From NCBI GenBank assembly GCA_016700115.1, contig CP064999.1:3906001-3970000 (forward strand): a stretch of DNA of 64,000 nt, read 5' to 3'. Shown here piece after piece: positions 1 through 8,185 of this stretch. Positions within the stretch are counted from its first letter, which is position 1. Each line of letters begins with the position of its first letter. The position numbers were made by a program, and so were the translations under genes. Source of the stretch: Sphingobacteriales bacterium (GTDB lineage Bacteria; Bacteroidota; Bacteroidia; Chitinophagales; UBA2359). The notes beneath the pieces were generated by a model. That model did no database searches and was not told the origin of the DNA. It saw only the letters and a list, made by a program, of their open reading frames with translations.

Positions 1-700
1 AACGTGATCCGTCTGTAGGTAATCCATCATTATATTTTCCTGTTAATAGTCCTGAAGCTAATGGCGACCATATTGTTGTTCCTAATCCAAAATTTTTATA
101 CAATAGTTTATACTCTTTTTCAAATCTATCCCGATGCAGCAAATTATACTCAGGCTGTTCCATAACGGGGCCGATTAAGTGATATTTTTCAGCTACAAGG
201 TGGGCCTCGGTAATTTGTTGTGCACTCCATTCCGACGTTCCCCAATACAAAACTTTACCTTGTTGAATTAAGTGATTCATTGCCCATACAGTTTCAGAAA
301 TAGGTGTATTTTTATCAGGACGGTGGCAAAAATAAAGATCTAAATACTCCAATTGTAATCTTTGAAGAGCGTCGTGGCAGGCTTCGAAAATATGTTTTCG
401 ACTTAGCCCTGTCTGATTTGGTTTTTTCCGGCCGTCTCCAAAAAAAACTTTGCTCGAAACTAAAAAACTGGTTCTGTCCCAGCCCATATTTTTTAATATT
501 TTACCCATAACAATCTCTGATTTTCCTTGTGCATATATTTCAGCATTGTCAAAAAAATTGATTCCTGCTTCATAAGCTGCAGCTATCAATTTTTCGGAAG
601 AATTATCTTCTATTTGAGCACCAAAGGTTACCCAAGAACCGAAAGACAATGCACTAACTTGTAAACCAGATGATCCCAGTCTTCTATATTCCATTTCCAT
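1..700 (-). CDS. Aldo/keto reductase (KCNAB/YghZ-like), partial
   Basis: The reverse strand from 700 to the window edge is open for 233 codons and encodes the N-terminal two thirds of an aldo/keto reductase; the C-terminal part lies outside the window. The family reduces carbonyls with NADPH on a TIM barrel. The catalytic tetrad is visible: D51 and Y56 in FFDNAEIY, K84 in VSSKVFF and H126 in YFCHRPD. The RRLGSSGLQVS start and the long loop after the Lys resemble potassium-channel beta-subunit-like members. ATG at 700 is used; an in-frame ATG two codons later (MEYRRLG) is equally plausible. It is divergent from the transaldolase gene. The substrate cannot be inferred. Confidence 0.9.
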   Translation of the reverse strand, partial: MEMEYRRLGSSGLQVSALSFGSWVTFGAQIEDNSSEKLIAAAYEAGINFFDNAEIYAQGKSEIVMGKILKNMGWDRTSFLVSSKVFFGDGRKKPNQTGLSRKHIFEACHDALQRLQLEYLDLYFCHRPDKNTPISETVWAMNHLIQQGKVLYWGTSEWSAQQITEAHLVAEKYHLIGPVMEQPEYNLLHRDRFEKEYKLLYKNFGLGTTIWSPLASGLLTGKYNDGLPTDGSR

Positions 701-812
701 AATTACGATAATTTTAGAAGAATAAAGTGATTAAATATAACAGCTATTCACAACTTTTTTATTGAGAAATTGTTCACTTAAACTTCCAGAAAAGTTAAAG
801 ATGTACTCAAAG

Positions 813-845
813 TTGTCTGATAAATAGGGTTTTAGATTACCTTTG
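813..845 (+). promoter_or_regulatory. Bacteroidota-type promoter of the transaldolase gene
   Basis: TTG at 813-815 and TACCTTTG at 838-845 match the phylum's -33/-7 pattern, with a 22-nt spacer (slightly long). The -7 box lies 18 nt before the ATG at 864, giving a very short leader. Confidence 0.5.
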
Positions 846-863
846 TGTAAAAAAACACAAGAA

Positions 864-1523
864 ATGAAGTTCTTTATTGATACTGCTAATTTGAAAGAAA
901 TTCGCGAAGCTAAGGAGTTGGGAATACTTGATGGTGTAACTACTAATCCATCTCTTATAGCTAAAGAGGGAATTATTGGTAAAAACAATGTATTGGAACA
1001 TTACTTGAAAATTTGTGAAATTGTAGAAGATGGAGATGTCAGTGCTGAAGTAATAGCAACAGATTATGAAGGCATGATACGTGAAGGGGAAGAGTTGGCT
1101 GATTTATCTGATAATATTGTTGTTAAAGTTCCAATGATAAAAGATGGGTTAAAAGCTATCAGCTATTTTACCAGTAAAGGAATCAATACTAACTGTACCT
1201 TAGTTTTTTCTGCCGGTCAAGCTATTTTAGCTGCTAAAGCAGGTGCTACTTATGTTTCACCATTTATTGGAAGATTAGACGATACTTCATGGGATGGTAT
1301 GAGTTTAATTAAACAGTTAGTAGATATTTATTCAACGCAAATGTTTGACACAGAAGTTTTGGCAGCTTCTATTCGCAATCCCTTACATATTGTTAAGTGT
1401 GCTGAACTCGGAGCAAATGTCGTTACTTGTCCACTTAATTCTATTTTAGGGTTACTTAAACATCCATTAACAGATATCGGTTTGGAACAATTTTTGAAAG
1501 ATGCCAGAAAATGGCAACAGTAA
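864..1523 (+). CDS. fsa: Short transaldolase / fructose-6-phosphate aldolase family
   Basis: A 219-aa class I aldolase of the short TalC/Fsa group, acting on sugar phosphates in the non-oxidative pentose phosphate pathway (transaldolase) or on fructose-6-phosphate. The start MKFFIDTANL, the TTNPSL motif at residues 26-31 and the Schiff-base lysine K88 in NIVVKVPM are all present, and the length is normal for the short family. The reading frame is open for seven more codons upstream (MCKKTQE), but homologues begin at MKFF, so ATG 864 was chosen. Transaldolase and F6P aldolase activity cannot be separated here; in this phylum transaldolase is the more usual role. It is monocistronic, followed by the tmRNA gene with its own promoter. 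Confidence 0.93.
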   Translation: MKFFIDTANLKEIREAKELGILDGVTTNPSLIAKEGIIGKNNVLEHYLKICEIVEDGDVSAEVIATDYEGMIREGEELADLSDNIVVKVPMIKDGLKAISYFTSKGINTNCTLVFSAGQAILAAKAGATYVSPFIGRLDDTSWDGMSLIKQLVDIYSTQMFDTEVLAASIRNPLHIVKCAELGANVVTCPLNSILGLLKHPLTDIGLEQFLKDARKWQQ

Positions 1524-1564
1524 AAATCTTTCAAACGGAACTTTCTTTCTATTTCAAATGTTAA

Positions 1565-1593
1565 TTGTGAAACTTTGATATAAAGTAGTTTTG
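1565..1593 (+). promoter_or_regulatory. Promoter of ssrA
   Basis: TTG at 1565-1567 and TAGTTTTG at 1586-1593 with an 18-nt spacer fit the Bacteroidota sigma-A pattern. The mature tmRNA 5' end follows at 1611. Confidence 0.55.
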
Positions 1594-1610
1594 TTAGTTC
1601 TTTAAAATAA

Positions 1611-1986
1611 GGGGCTGACTGGCTTTGACAGGAAAGTAGTCGGTAGGTAAGCATGTCGAGCTTTTGTTGTGTTGGCTCGTAAATCTCAGTACAGCAGCCA
1701 TAACTGGCAACAATTCTTACAGATTGGCAGCCTAATCGGGACGATTAGATGCCTTTAATCTCCCGCGATGCACCTCTGCCCAATAGGGAGCTGCGGTCGA
1801 GGTTTCATAAAAGAAATTGGGATAGCGTACATTAGTACCTCGAAATAAACGCGAATTTTAATTGGGGGTAAGGAAGCAGTTGGTTCGTGTTGTTCCGGCT
1901 GTTTTACCAAAATTAATACAACAATAAACATGTAGAAAGCTTATTGAACCTTGCTCTGGACGAGGGTTCGAATCCCTCCAGCTCCA
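1611..1986 (+). ncRNA. ssrA: tmRNA
   Basis: Transfer-messenger RNA, which rescues stalled ribosomes with SmpB. The 5' end GGGGCTGACTGG and the 3' end GGTTCGAATCCCTCCAGCTCC form the tRNA-like domain: GGGGCTG (1611-1617) pairs with CAGCTCC (1979-1985) with one G-U pair, followed by discriminator A1986. CCA is not encoded. The tag frame is 1706-1735, starting with a GGC resume codon and reading GNNSYRLAA then TAA; most relatives in the phylum have YALAA at the end, so Arg replaces Ala before the LAA degron. The gene is one-piece, not permuted. Confidence 0.97.
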
Positions 1987-1996
1987 CTTTAATTTC

Positions 1997-2034
1997 ATCC
2001 GTTTGCTTTAATTTTTGCAAACGGATTTTTTTTG
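1997..2034 (+). terminator. Intrinsic terminator of ssrA
   Basis: ATCCGTTTGC (1997-2006) and GCAAACGGAT (2017-2026) form a perfect 10-bp stem with a 10-nt loop, followed by eight or more T residues. Confidence 0.9.
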
Positions 2035-2048
2035 CTTTAAATAAATTC

Positions 2049-2078
2049 TTGCGATTCTGTATGATTGTTTTAACTTTG
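2049..2078 (+). promoter_or_regulatory. Consensus promoter of the bTHX gene
   Basis: TTG at 2049-2051, a spacer of exactly 19 nt and TAACTTTG at 2071-2078. This is the best match to the Bacteroidota consensus in the window, as expected for a ribosomal protein gene. Confidence 0.7.
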
Positions 2079-2110
2079 CATCAATTTTAAAAAATTAAAA
2101 CATTGAAAAC

Positions 2111-2233
2111 ATGGGAAAAGGAGACAAACGCACCAAACGTGGAAAGATATGGAGAGGCTCTAACGGAAAGTCAAGACCAAATAAAAGCAATCGCTCTAAA
2201 TCAACGACAACCACTCAATCAAACGAAAACTAA
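2111..2233 (+). CDS. 30S ribosomal protein bTHX
   Basis: A 40-codon gene below the usual ORF-length cut-off. The protein begins MGKGDKRTKRGKIWRGSNGK and matches the Thx family (first seen in Thermus; widespread in Bacteroidota), a very basic peptide that sits in the head of the small ribosomal subunit. The GKGDKxTxRGKI core is diagnostic. The tail is extended by a Ser/Thr/Asn-rich stretch that is less basic than in short homologues. It has its own consensus promoter and a strong downstream terminator, so it is monocistronic. Confidence 0.92.
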   Translation: MGKGDKRTKRGKIWRGSNGKSRPNKSNRSKSTTTTQSNEN

Positions 2234-2251
2234 ATATTCAATCATGTGAAT

Positions 2252-2289
2252 AAAAAAAAGTCCGGGTATGTAAATATCCGGACTTTTTT
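2252..2289. terminator. Bidirectional terminator
   Basis: GTCCGG (2260-2265) and CCGGAC (2278-2283), extended by A-tract/T-tract pairing on both sides, lie between the convergent bTHX and lipoprotein genes. There are T-runs on both strands. Confidence 0.85.
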
Positions 2290-2316
2290 GGATTAAAAAA
2301 ATAAAAGGACTCCAGC

Positions 2317-3015
2317 CTAATTATAAGTAATTTCGAAAGTCCCAGAAGTTATATTATGTGTTCCTGTTCCACCACCGGCATCAGTGCATCCAAATTCAAA
2401 TGAGCCAATAACCAGTTTTGTTGTTGTATTAAATGTAGTAAAAGTAATAGTGCCCGCAGAACTGATGCATTGAATATTACCTTGTAAATATGTTGCTGGG
2501 TTAATAGCTGTAAAATCATAAGTACCTGTTGCAAATGCACCACCATGTACTAATCGAACTTCAATAGTATCAGTTGCATTATAAGTTTTGCCGATAAGGT
2601 TTAGCTTACCTCCGGTGTCCAAGCCACTAACATCTGTACCTGACCAAGGGCTGCTGTCAATAAGTGCAGACATTGCGTTAGTCGGTGATGAACAAGGAGT
2701 ACAGGGCCCACCACAATCCACACCAGTTTCACCTTGATTTTGAATTCCGTCAGTACAAGTTGGAGCAGGTGGATTATTACAAGGATTAGAACAAGGTCCG
2801 CCACAATCAACGCCCAATTCTCCTCCGTTTTGGATTCCGTCGGAACAATTTGGCATATTGGCACAGGGTGGGCAAAGTCCGGCAGCATCTCCACAATCTA
2901 TTCCTGTTTCTCCCTGATTTTGTTCACCATCTGTACAAGAATAGTTTTGTTTACAAGCGCTTACTAATACAAAGGCCGAAAACAATATCACAGATAGCCA
3001 TATTCGAGTCTTCAT
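2317..3015 (-). CDS. Lipoprotein with Cys-rich CTDGxQNxGExGxDCGGPC repeats
   Basis: A 232-aa exported lipoprotein. An N-terminal hydrophobic segment ends in a lipobox (LVSAC, Cys near residue 21). Three tandem repeats of about 30 residues follow (residues 25-110), each with the pattern C-[ST]-DG-x-QN-x-GE-x-G-[IV]-DCG plus two or more Cys, probably disulfide-linked or metal-binding mini-domains. The C-terminal ~110 residues are Gly/Thr-rich and predicted beta, resembling small Bacteroidota beta-sandwich lipoprotein domains. The repeat is common on secreted proteins of the phylum, but no function is known to me. It is convergent with bTHX and stands alone. Confidence 0.8.
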   Translation of the reverse strand: MKTRIWLSVILFSAFVLVSACKQNYSCTDGEQNQGETGIDCGDAAGLCPPCANMPNCSDGIQNGGELGVDCGGPCSNPCNNPPAPTCTDGIQNQGETGVDCGGPCTPCSSPTNAMSALIDSSPWSGTDVSGLDTGGKLNLIGKTYNATDTIEVRLVHGGAFATGTYDFTAINPATYLQGNIQCISSAGTITFTTFNTTTKLVIGSFEFGCTDAGGGTGTHNITSGTFEITYN

Positions 3016-3204
3016 GTAAAAAAGTGTTTTTTAAATTTATAGAAATGAATAAAATTTGGCAAGCAAGATAGGAAATTTTTTTGGAAAAATCAGCACCTAT
3101 TTCTTTAATGCTCTATTTGGTGTAGCAAAAGACAAGTTTTGGCAGATTCATTTGTTTAAACCTATAAATATATATAAAATGCCTGCAATTGATCAGGTTA
3201 ACTT

Positions 3205-4638
3205 TTATTGTTTTTTAGCAATCATCCTTTCTTTTTCAACTGCCTTAAGTACATCTTGCGAGTTTTCAGTTGGATAATTACCAGAGAAACAAGCATAACA
3301 ACATCCCAAGTTTTCAAACAGAGATTTAAGGTCATCTAAAGATTGATAAACCAAAGCGTCAGCCCCAATCTTTTTGCAAATGTCTTCATCAGAATTTTGT
3401 GATGCAATAAGTTCTGTAGTAATTGCCATATCTATACCATATACGCATGGATTTGTGATTGGGGGAGCAGAAGAGATAAAATAGACTTCCGCAGCACCGG
3501 CATTTTTTAAAGTTTGCACAATGCGCTTAGAGGTTGTGCCTCTTACTATTGAATCATCTACAACTGCTATCTTTTTACCCTGAACAACGGCACGAATAGG
3601 ATTTAACTTTTTTTTAACGACATCTTCCCGTTCCTTTTGCGTAGGAGAAATGAAACTCCTTCCAACAAAATTATTTTTTACAAATCCACGACGATATGGA
3701 ATATTTAAAGCTTCTGCCAACCCTGAAGCTGCGAAATATCCGGATGTCGGCACATCAATTACTATGTCTGGTTTAAGCCCGGCTTCAATTACCTTTTTTG
3801 CCAATACTCTTCCCATTTTTACTCTTTCGGCTGCCACTAGTTTTTGTTGAATGACAGAATCTTCCCGTGCAAAATAAATATGCTCAAAAACGCAAAAAGC
3901 CTTATTTAACGAATAGCCATCAGCAATGTGCACATTTTTTTGATTGTCAATCAGAATTATTTGTCCAGGTTCCAAATCTTGTACCAAATCATAATCCAAA
4001 TAATCGAAACAAGTTGATTCTGAAGCAAAACCATAAACTGGTCCTTCACCGGTATTGCGTTTACCAAATACCAAAGGACGGATTCCATGTGAATCTGTAA
4101 AAGCTAATAGTCCGAAATTGGCTATTATCGCAATAACTGAATAAGCACCTTTTACTAATTGTTGGGTAGCTTTAACAGCATCAAAAATATCTTCAGGTGA
4201 AACTTTTTGTAAATCTTTTTTGACTAGTTCAGAAGCAAAAATATATAAAATCAACTCCAAATCATTAGAAGTCTCCGGTAAAATCTTGTAGTCATTATAG
4301 AGAATGTTTCTAAGCTCTGTAAAATTGGTTACGTTGCCATTATGAACCATTGCCAGCCCGAAAGGATAATTTGCTGAAAATGGTTGAGCATTTTGCATCA
4401 AATTTGCTCCTTGTGTAGTATAGCGAACATGACCTAAGCCGATGTTTCCTGGCAACATAGACATGTGCCTTTCTTCAAACACATCACTTACTAAACCTAA
4501 TGCTTTGCGTAAGTGAAAATATTCCTTAAAAGTTACGATGCCGGCAGCGTCCTGACCTCTATGTTGCAAAGATGTAAGCCCAAGCACTATATCGTAAACC
4601 ACAGGGCTATATCCAGTAAATCCAACTATTCCGCACAT
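3205..4638 (-). CDS. purF: Amidophosphoribosyltransferase
   Basis: Catalyses the first committed step of de novo purine synthesis (PRPP + glutamine to 5-phosphoribosylamine). 477 aa, normal length. The N-terminal glutaminase nucleophile Cys2 in MCGIVGF is directly exposed after Met removal, with no propeptide. The PRPP loop VVDDSIVRGTTS is at residues 359-370. C250 (AFCVFEHIYF), the Cys in NPCVYGID and the LGCCYAC cluster fit the Fe-S-bearing Bacillus-type enzyme. It is the last gene of the purC(E)-purD-purN-purF operon, 50 bp after purN. Confidence 0.97.
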   Translation of the reverse strand: MCGIVGFTGYSPVVYDIVLGLTSLQHRGQDAAGIVTFKEYFHLRKALGLVSDVFEERHMSMLPGNIGLGHVRYTTQGANLMQNAQPFSANYPFGLAMVHNGNVTNFTELRNILYNDYKILPETSNDLELILYIFASELVKKDLQKVSPEDIFDAVKATQQLVKGAYSVIAIIANFGLLAFTDSHGIRPLVFGKRNTGEGPVYGFASESTCFDYLDYDLVQDLEPGQIILIDNQKNVHIADGYSLNKAFCVFEHIYFAREDSVIQQKLVAAERVKMGRVLAKKVIEAGLKPDIVIDVPTSGYFAASGLAEALNIPYRRGFVKNNFVGRSFISPTQKEREDVVKKKLNPIRAVVQGKKIAVVDDSIVRGTTSKRIVQTLKNAGAAEVYFISSAPPITNPCVYGIDMAITTELIASQNSDEDICKKIGADALVYQSLDDLKSLFENLGCCYACFSGNYPTENSQDVLKAVEKERMIAKKQ

Positions 4639-4688
4639 AAAATTATAAATAGATTAAAAAGAGTCGCCTTTGCAGTGTTTGAAAGGTT

Positions 4689-5258
4689 TTAGCCGCTAAA
4701 CAATTTTGCTAGTGTTTTGCTATATAATTCATATTCAACTTGTAAACCTCTTTGTTCTACTTCCTCGAGTGAGTTTACACCTGTCAAATCTACTTTTTGT
4801 TGAGCTATGACCTGACCTGTATCAACTCCCTCATCAACATAATGTATCGTAATATAAGTTTCTTTTAACAGGTTTTCATAAGCCCATTTATAAGCATTTA
4901 ACCCTTGAAAACTACGAGTGTCGGCAGGATGAATATTGAGTATCCTTTGGGGATAAGTTTTGATAAATTCAGGGGACAATATACGCATATAACCAGCAAG
5001 TACGATATAATCAATTTCAAAAGGATGAAGTAAAGTTAAGACCTCCTTGTCGTACTCCACACGTTTTTTTCCTTTAGAATCCAAACATAATGTTTGAATT
5101 TGATTTTCTTTAGCCACTTTTAGTCCCAATGCCTGACAATAATTAGAAAAAACCAAAGATATATTGCACAAATCTTTCAAAATGCCATTCTTAACTTGCC
5201 CTATAATTTGCTGCATATTGCTCCCGCGTCCTGAAATAAAAATGGCTATATTTTTCAT
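4689..5258 (-). CDS. purN: Phosphoribosylglycinamide formyltransferase
   Basis: GAR transformylase, which uses 10-formyl-THF to formylate GAR (third step of the purine pathway). 189 aa, normal length. The catalytic triad is visible as N108 and H110 in LNIHPAD and D146 in DEGVDTGQV. The loop after the catalytic His is HPADTRSFQG rather than the usual HPSLLPxFxG, a subfamily difference. It lies 5 bp after purD and 50 bp before purF, so it is clearly co-transcribed. Confidence 0.95.
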   Translation of the reverse strand: MKNIAIFISGRGSNMQQIIGQVKNGILKDLCNISLVFSNYCQALGLKVAKENQIQTLCLDSKGKKRVEYDKEVLTLLHPFEIDYIVLAGYMRILSPEFIKTYPQRILNIHPADTRSFQGLNAYKWAYENLLKETYITIHYVDEGVDTGQVIAQQKVDLTGVNSLEEVEQRGLQVEYELYSKTLAKLFSG

Positions 5259-5263
5259 GGCTT

Positions 5264-6532
5264 CTAAAAATCGGGCATTTTTCGGTTAGCGATATCTTTT
5301 CTGTAATAATGATCTTTGAAATAAATTTTTCCTATCGCCTCATAAGCTTTTTGCCTTGCTTCTAGAAGAGTAGTCCCCTGTCCTACTATGTTTAATACCC
5401 TACCTCCATTTGACAAAATCTCACCATTTTCGATTAGCTTTGTTCCTGAATGAAAAACAATTGCAGTTTTTTCTGCTTCTTTGATTCCTTCTATAATATT
5501 GTTTTTAGCATAGGTTTTTGGGTAGCCCTTTGCGGCCATAACTACATCAACAAAATAACCGTTGTGAAACTCTGGTTGGTTCTTCCCTAAAGTTCCGTCA
5601 TAACATGAGAGGGTTAATTTTAGCAAATCTGTTTTTAGGGATGGTAATAAAACTTCAGTCTCAGGGTCTCCAAAGCGAACATTATATTCCAAAAGTTTAG
5701 GACCCTCTGGTGTTACCATAATGCCGAAATAAATAACTCCTTTGTAATTAACCTGTTCTTCGTGTAATCCTTTTAAAGTTGGATTAACTACTTCTTCTAA
5801 AATACTTTGGTGCAACTCAGGTGTATAAAAAGGCAATGGACAATATGCACCCATTCCCCCTGTATTTGGGCCATTATCACCATCGAGTAATTGCTTATGG
5901 TCTTGTGAAGGGTGCATCAGTTGAATGTTCTCTCCATCAGTAAAACCTATGATGGATATTTCGTAACCGGCAAGTTTCTCTTCGATTAAAAAATCCAGAA
6001 ACTCTTCACTTTCACTGTAACGATAATCTCGGTTTAGTTCGTTAAGTGCGGTTTTGGCTTCTTCTATAGATGAACAAACATATACTCCCTTGCCTCCTGC
6101 AAGTCCATCATACTTTATGACAAGGTTGCCGTTTAACTCTTCAATAAGATTATATGCCTGAGACAAACTTTTAAACAACCAAAATTTTCCTGTACTGATG
6201 TTATAGTGTTGCATAAATTTTTTGGCCGTAATCTTTGAGCCTTCCAATCTTGCGGCTCTTTTTGAAGGACCGAATACTTTGATATTAGTGTCTTCGAAAA
6301 AATCAACTATTCCTTTTACTAATGGAAGTTCAGGTCCTACAAAAATCAATTCTACTCCTTCTTTGATGCAAAAATTCTTGATAGCTTCAAAATCTGTCGA
6401 ATCTATAGGTATATTATTGTTTGTTCCGCCATTGCCGGGAATCAAGTAAATGTTTTCAGCAGGCACACTCTGTCCAAATTTCCATGCAAGTGCATGTTCC
6501 CGCCCACCGGAGCCTATAATTGCTATTTTCAT
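5264..6532 (-). CDS. purD: Phosphoribosylamine-glycine ligase (GAR synthetase)
   Basis: An ATP-grasp enzyme of 422 aa joining phosphoribosylamine and glycine (second step). The N-terminal GSGGREHAL and GNGGT motifs, the ATP-grasp KYDGLAGGKGVYV segment (about residues 138-152), NTGGMGAY and the metal-binding EYNVRFGDPETE motif are intact. ATG 6532 directly precedes KIAIIGSGGREHAL, the usual N-terminus. It lies 72 bp after the purC fusion gene and 5 bp before purN. Confidence 0.97.
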   Translation of the reverse strand: MKIAIIGSGGREHALAWKFGQSVPAENIYLIPGNGGTNNNIPIDSTDFEAIKNFCIKEGVELIFVGPELPLVKGIVDFFEDTNIKVFGPSKRAARLEGSKITAKKFMQHYNISTGKFWLFKSLSQAYNLIEELNGNLVIKYDGLAGGKGVYVCSSIEEAKTALNELNRDYRYSESEEFLDFLIEEKLAGYEISIIGFTDGENIQLMHPSQDHKQLLDGDNGPNTGGMGAYCPLPFYTPELHQSILEEVVNPTLKGLHEEQVNYKGVIYFGIMVTPEGPKLLEYNVRFGDPETEVLLPSLKTDLLKLTLSCYDGTLGKNQPEFHNGYFVDVVMAAKGYPKTYAKNNIIEGIKEAEKTAIVFHSGTKLIENGEILSNGGRVLNIVGQGTTLLEARQKAYEAIGKIYFKDHYYRKDIANRKMPDF

Positions 6533-6604
6533 ACTTGACGTTTAATTTTACTTTTTTTGAATTTAAAAAGTCTTGTTTGGGTTAAGAGCTTTATGTCACA
6601 CTTT

Positions 6605-7879
6605 TTATTCTTCCTCAAATAAAATTTTTTCTCTAATCCGGTATATGTTCAAACAACGAAGGAGCTCCTGTATATCTAAAAAAAGATTTTCGCTCATAGC
6701 AATATCATCTAAAGCACTGGTTATTATAGGTAAGTTAGAATATGCAGCTATTTCTTCCATAACCTCACTATAATTTTCTTCGATGAACAAAATTGCTGCC
6801 GGTTCAACTGATTCATTATAAACTTCCAAAAACAAATTGATATCGTTTGAATTTTTTACCAATCTCACTTCAGAAAAAATACCATAACTTTCTATCATTG
6901 CTTTGGCCTTTTCACAAAATGGCAATGCTTGCTTAACATCTGTGATAATTGCTATTGCACCATCTTTTATAATTTGATGATAAAACAAGTTCGCACAAAT
7001 TCTGGACTTTGGATGCAAAGCCTGATTGACAATTAATTTGTGTCCTGTAACTGATTCATAAATCTCTATATATCTTTTTGATGCTTCATCTATAATTTCC
7101 TTTGGTAAAGAAGTTCTGTACTGACCATTGACTTTATTTTCAATTAACCATTGCCGGATAAACTCTTTATCAATCTGACGGGCATGTTCTGGATTTGCAT
7201 TGTAATCTATCTTATTCCAAAATCGAGAGGAATCCGGTGTATGAATTTCATCTATTAATATGATTTCATTATTCAGAACTCCAAATTCATATTTTGTATC
7301 AACCAGTATAATGCCTTTTTGTTCTAATATTTGTTGGCCAAACGTGTACAGTTCTAATGCTTTTTTGTGCATGATGCTGTATTGTTCTTCTGTTACAAAT
7401 TTCTCCATAACCAACTCTTTGGCACTGATTGGCCGGTCGCTTTTTTCTTTTGTTGTTGGAGTAACTACAGGAGTATTGAATTTAGAATTTTTGGTTAATC
7501 CATCGGGTAGCGATACTCCCGAAAAGGTTCTTTCTCCCTCTTCATAACCTCTCCAAACCGATCCACTTAAATAGCCTCTGACAACCATTTCAACCCGGAT
7601 AGGTTCTGCTTCTTTCACTAAGGTTATATTGGGATCAATTTGTTTGATGAAATGATTTGCTATGATGTGTTCAGTTTGTTGAAACCACCAGGATGACAAA
7701 GAGTTTAAAACAGCACCTTTGTTCGGAATTGGTGTTTCGAGAACAAAATCAAAGGCAGATAGGCGATCGCTGACTGCAATCAGACGGGTTGATGAATTGA
7801 TACTGTAACTGTCGCGTACTTTACCGTTATGTAGGCTTTTGAGTTGAGGAGTGGTAAAAAAAGTTAGCGTTTGAGACAT
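6605..7879 (-). CDS. purC: SAICAR synthetase with a degenerate PurE-like C-terminal domain
   Basis: 424 aa. Residues 1 to about 305 are a complete SAICAR synthetase of the yeast/PAICS-like type (GKVRDSYS, AVSDRLSAFD, RGYLSGSVWRGY, DTKYEFG, IDEIHTPDSSRFW), which couples CAIR and aspartate. The last ~110 residues (from GAIAIITDVKQALPF) align in layout with AIR carboxylase PurE: IITDVKQALPF in place of IIMGSxSDxP, then SYGIFSEVRLVKNSND in place of the FGIPYEVRVVSAHRTP stretch. The catalytic His of SAHR, the SD pair and the GGAAHLPG loop are all missing. This looks like a PAICS-type fusion whose carboxylase half is a pseudoenzyme. It is the first gene of the purine operon. PurE activity must come from elsewhere. 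Confidence 0.9.
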   Translation of the reverse strand: MSQTLTFFTTPQLKSLHNGKVRDSYSINSSTRLIAVSDRLSAFDFVLETPIPNKGAVLNSLSSWWFQQTEHIIANHFIKQIDPNITLVKEAEPIRVEMVVRGYLSGSVWRGYEEGERTFSGVSLPDGLTKNSKFNTPVVTPTTKEKSDRPISAKELVMEKFVTEEQYSIMHKKALELYTFGQQILEQKGIILVDTKYEFGVLNNEIILIDEIHTPDSSRFWNKIDYNANPEHARQIDKEFIRQWLIENKVNGQYRTSLPKEIIDEASKRYIEIYESVTGHKLIVNQALHPKSRICANLFYHQIIKDGAIAIITDVKQALPFCEKAKAMIESYGIFSEVRLVKNSNDINLFLEVYNESVEPAAILFIEENYSEVMEEIAAYSNLPIITSALDDIAMSENLFLDIQELLRCLNIYRIREKILFEEE

Positions 7880-7899
7880 GTAGTTTTTTATTTAAAGTG

Positions 7900-7907
7900 C
7901 AAAGATA
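7900..7907 (-). promoter_or_regulatory. -7 box of the purine operon
   Basis: Reading leftward, TATCTTTG followed by C lies 20 nt before the purC ATG and matches TAnnTTTG. A -33 TTG lies at a spacing of about 23 nt (CAA at 7931-7933 on the plus strand), which is weak. Confidence 0.5.
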
Positions 7908-8095
7908 AGAATTAATGGCTCAGTTAAACGCAATATGGTCAATTTGGTAGAGTCTCTGAATGATTCGTAACTTTAAATTCTCATTTCAAAGTAAACTGAA
8001 TCTGGAGAAAAATATCTGCCAACCAACTTCATAATATTCTTTCCAAATTATTAAGATAGAGTGGTTTATATATGGCATAAATAAAGTTTTGAAAT

Positions 8096-8110
8096 GTGTA
8101 AAAATTACAC
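8096..8110. promoter_or_regulatory. Palindromic operator candidate, copy 1
   Basis: GTGTAAAAATTACAC is a perfect 15-bp inverted repeat (GTGTAA, AAA, TTACAC), 76 bp before the nicotinamidase-like gene. It shares GTGTA/TACAC arms with the copy at 8143. Confidence 0.5.
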
Positions 8111-8142
8111 GAACTTTTTTAATTCAGAATTGGTTTAGCTAA

Positions 8143-8157
8143 GTGTAATTAGTACAC
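8143..8157. promoter_or_regulatory. Palindromic operator candidate, copy 2
   Basis: GTGTAATTAGTACAC has the same 5-bp arms and the same 15-bp length as the site at 8096, 47 bp away and 29 bp before the start codon. Two sites with the same arm sequence in a 306-bp intergenic region are unlikely by chance. The rest of that region (7880-8185) shows only the purC -7 box. Confidence 0.5.
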
Positions 8158-8185
8158 CTTATTTAAAAACAAAAACAAATCAACC

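Noticed and set aside
304..510. Plus-strand ORF of 68 codons
   Set aside because: Lies wholly inside the aldo/keto reductase gene on the other strand, whose conserved tetrad is intact.
1328..1654. Minus-strand ORF of 108 codons over the transaldolase end and tmRNA start
   Set aside because: Shadow of two well-supported genes.
2601..2894. Alternate minus-frame ORF inside the Cys-rich lipoprotein
   Set aside because: Shadow frame produced by the repeats; lacks signal peptide and Cys pattern.
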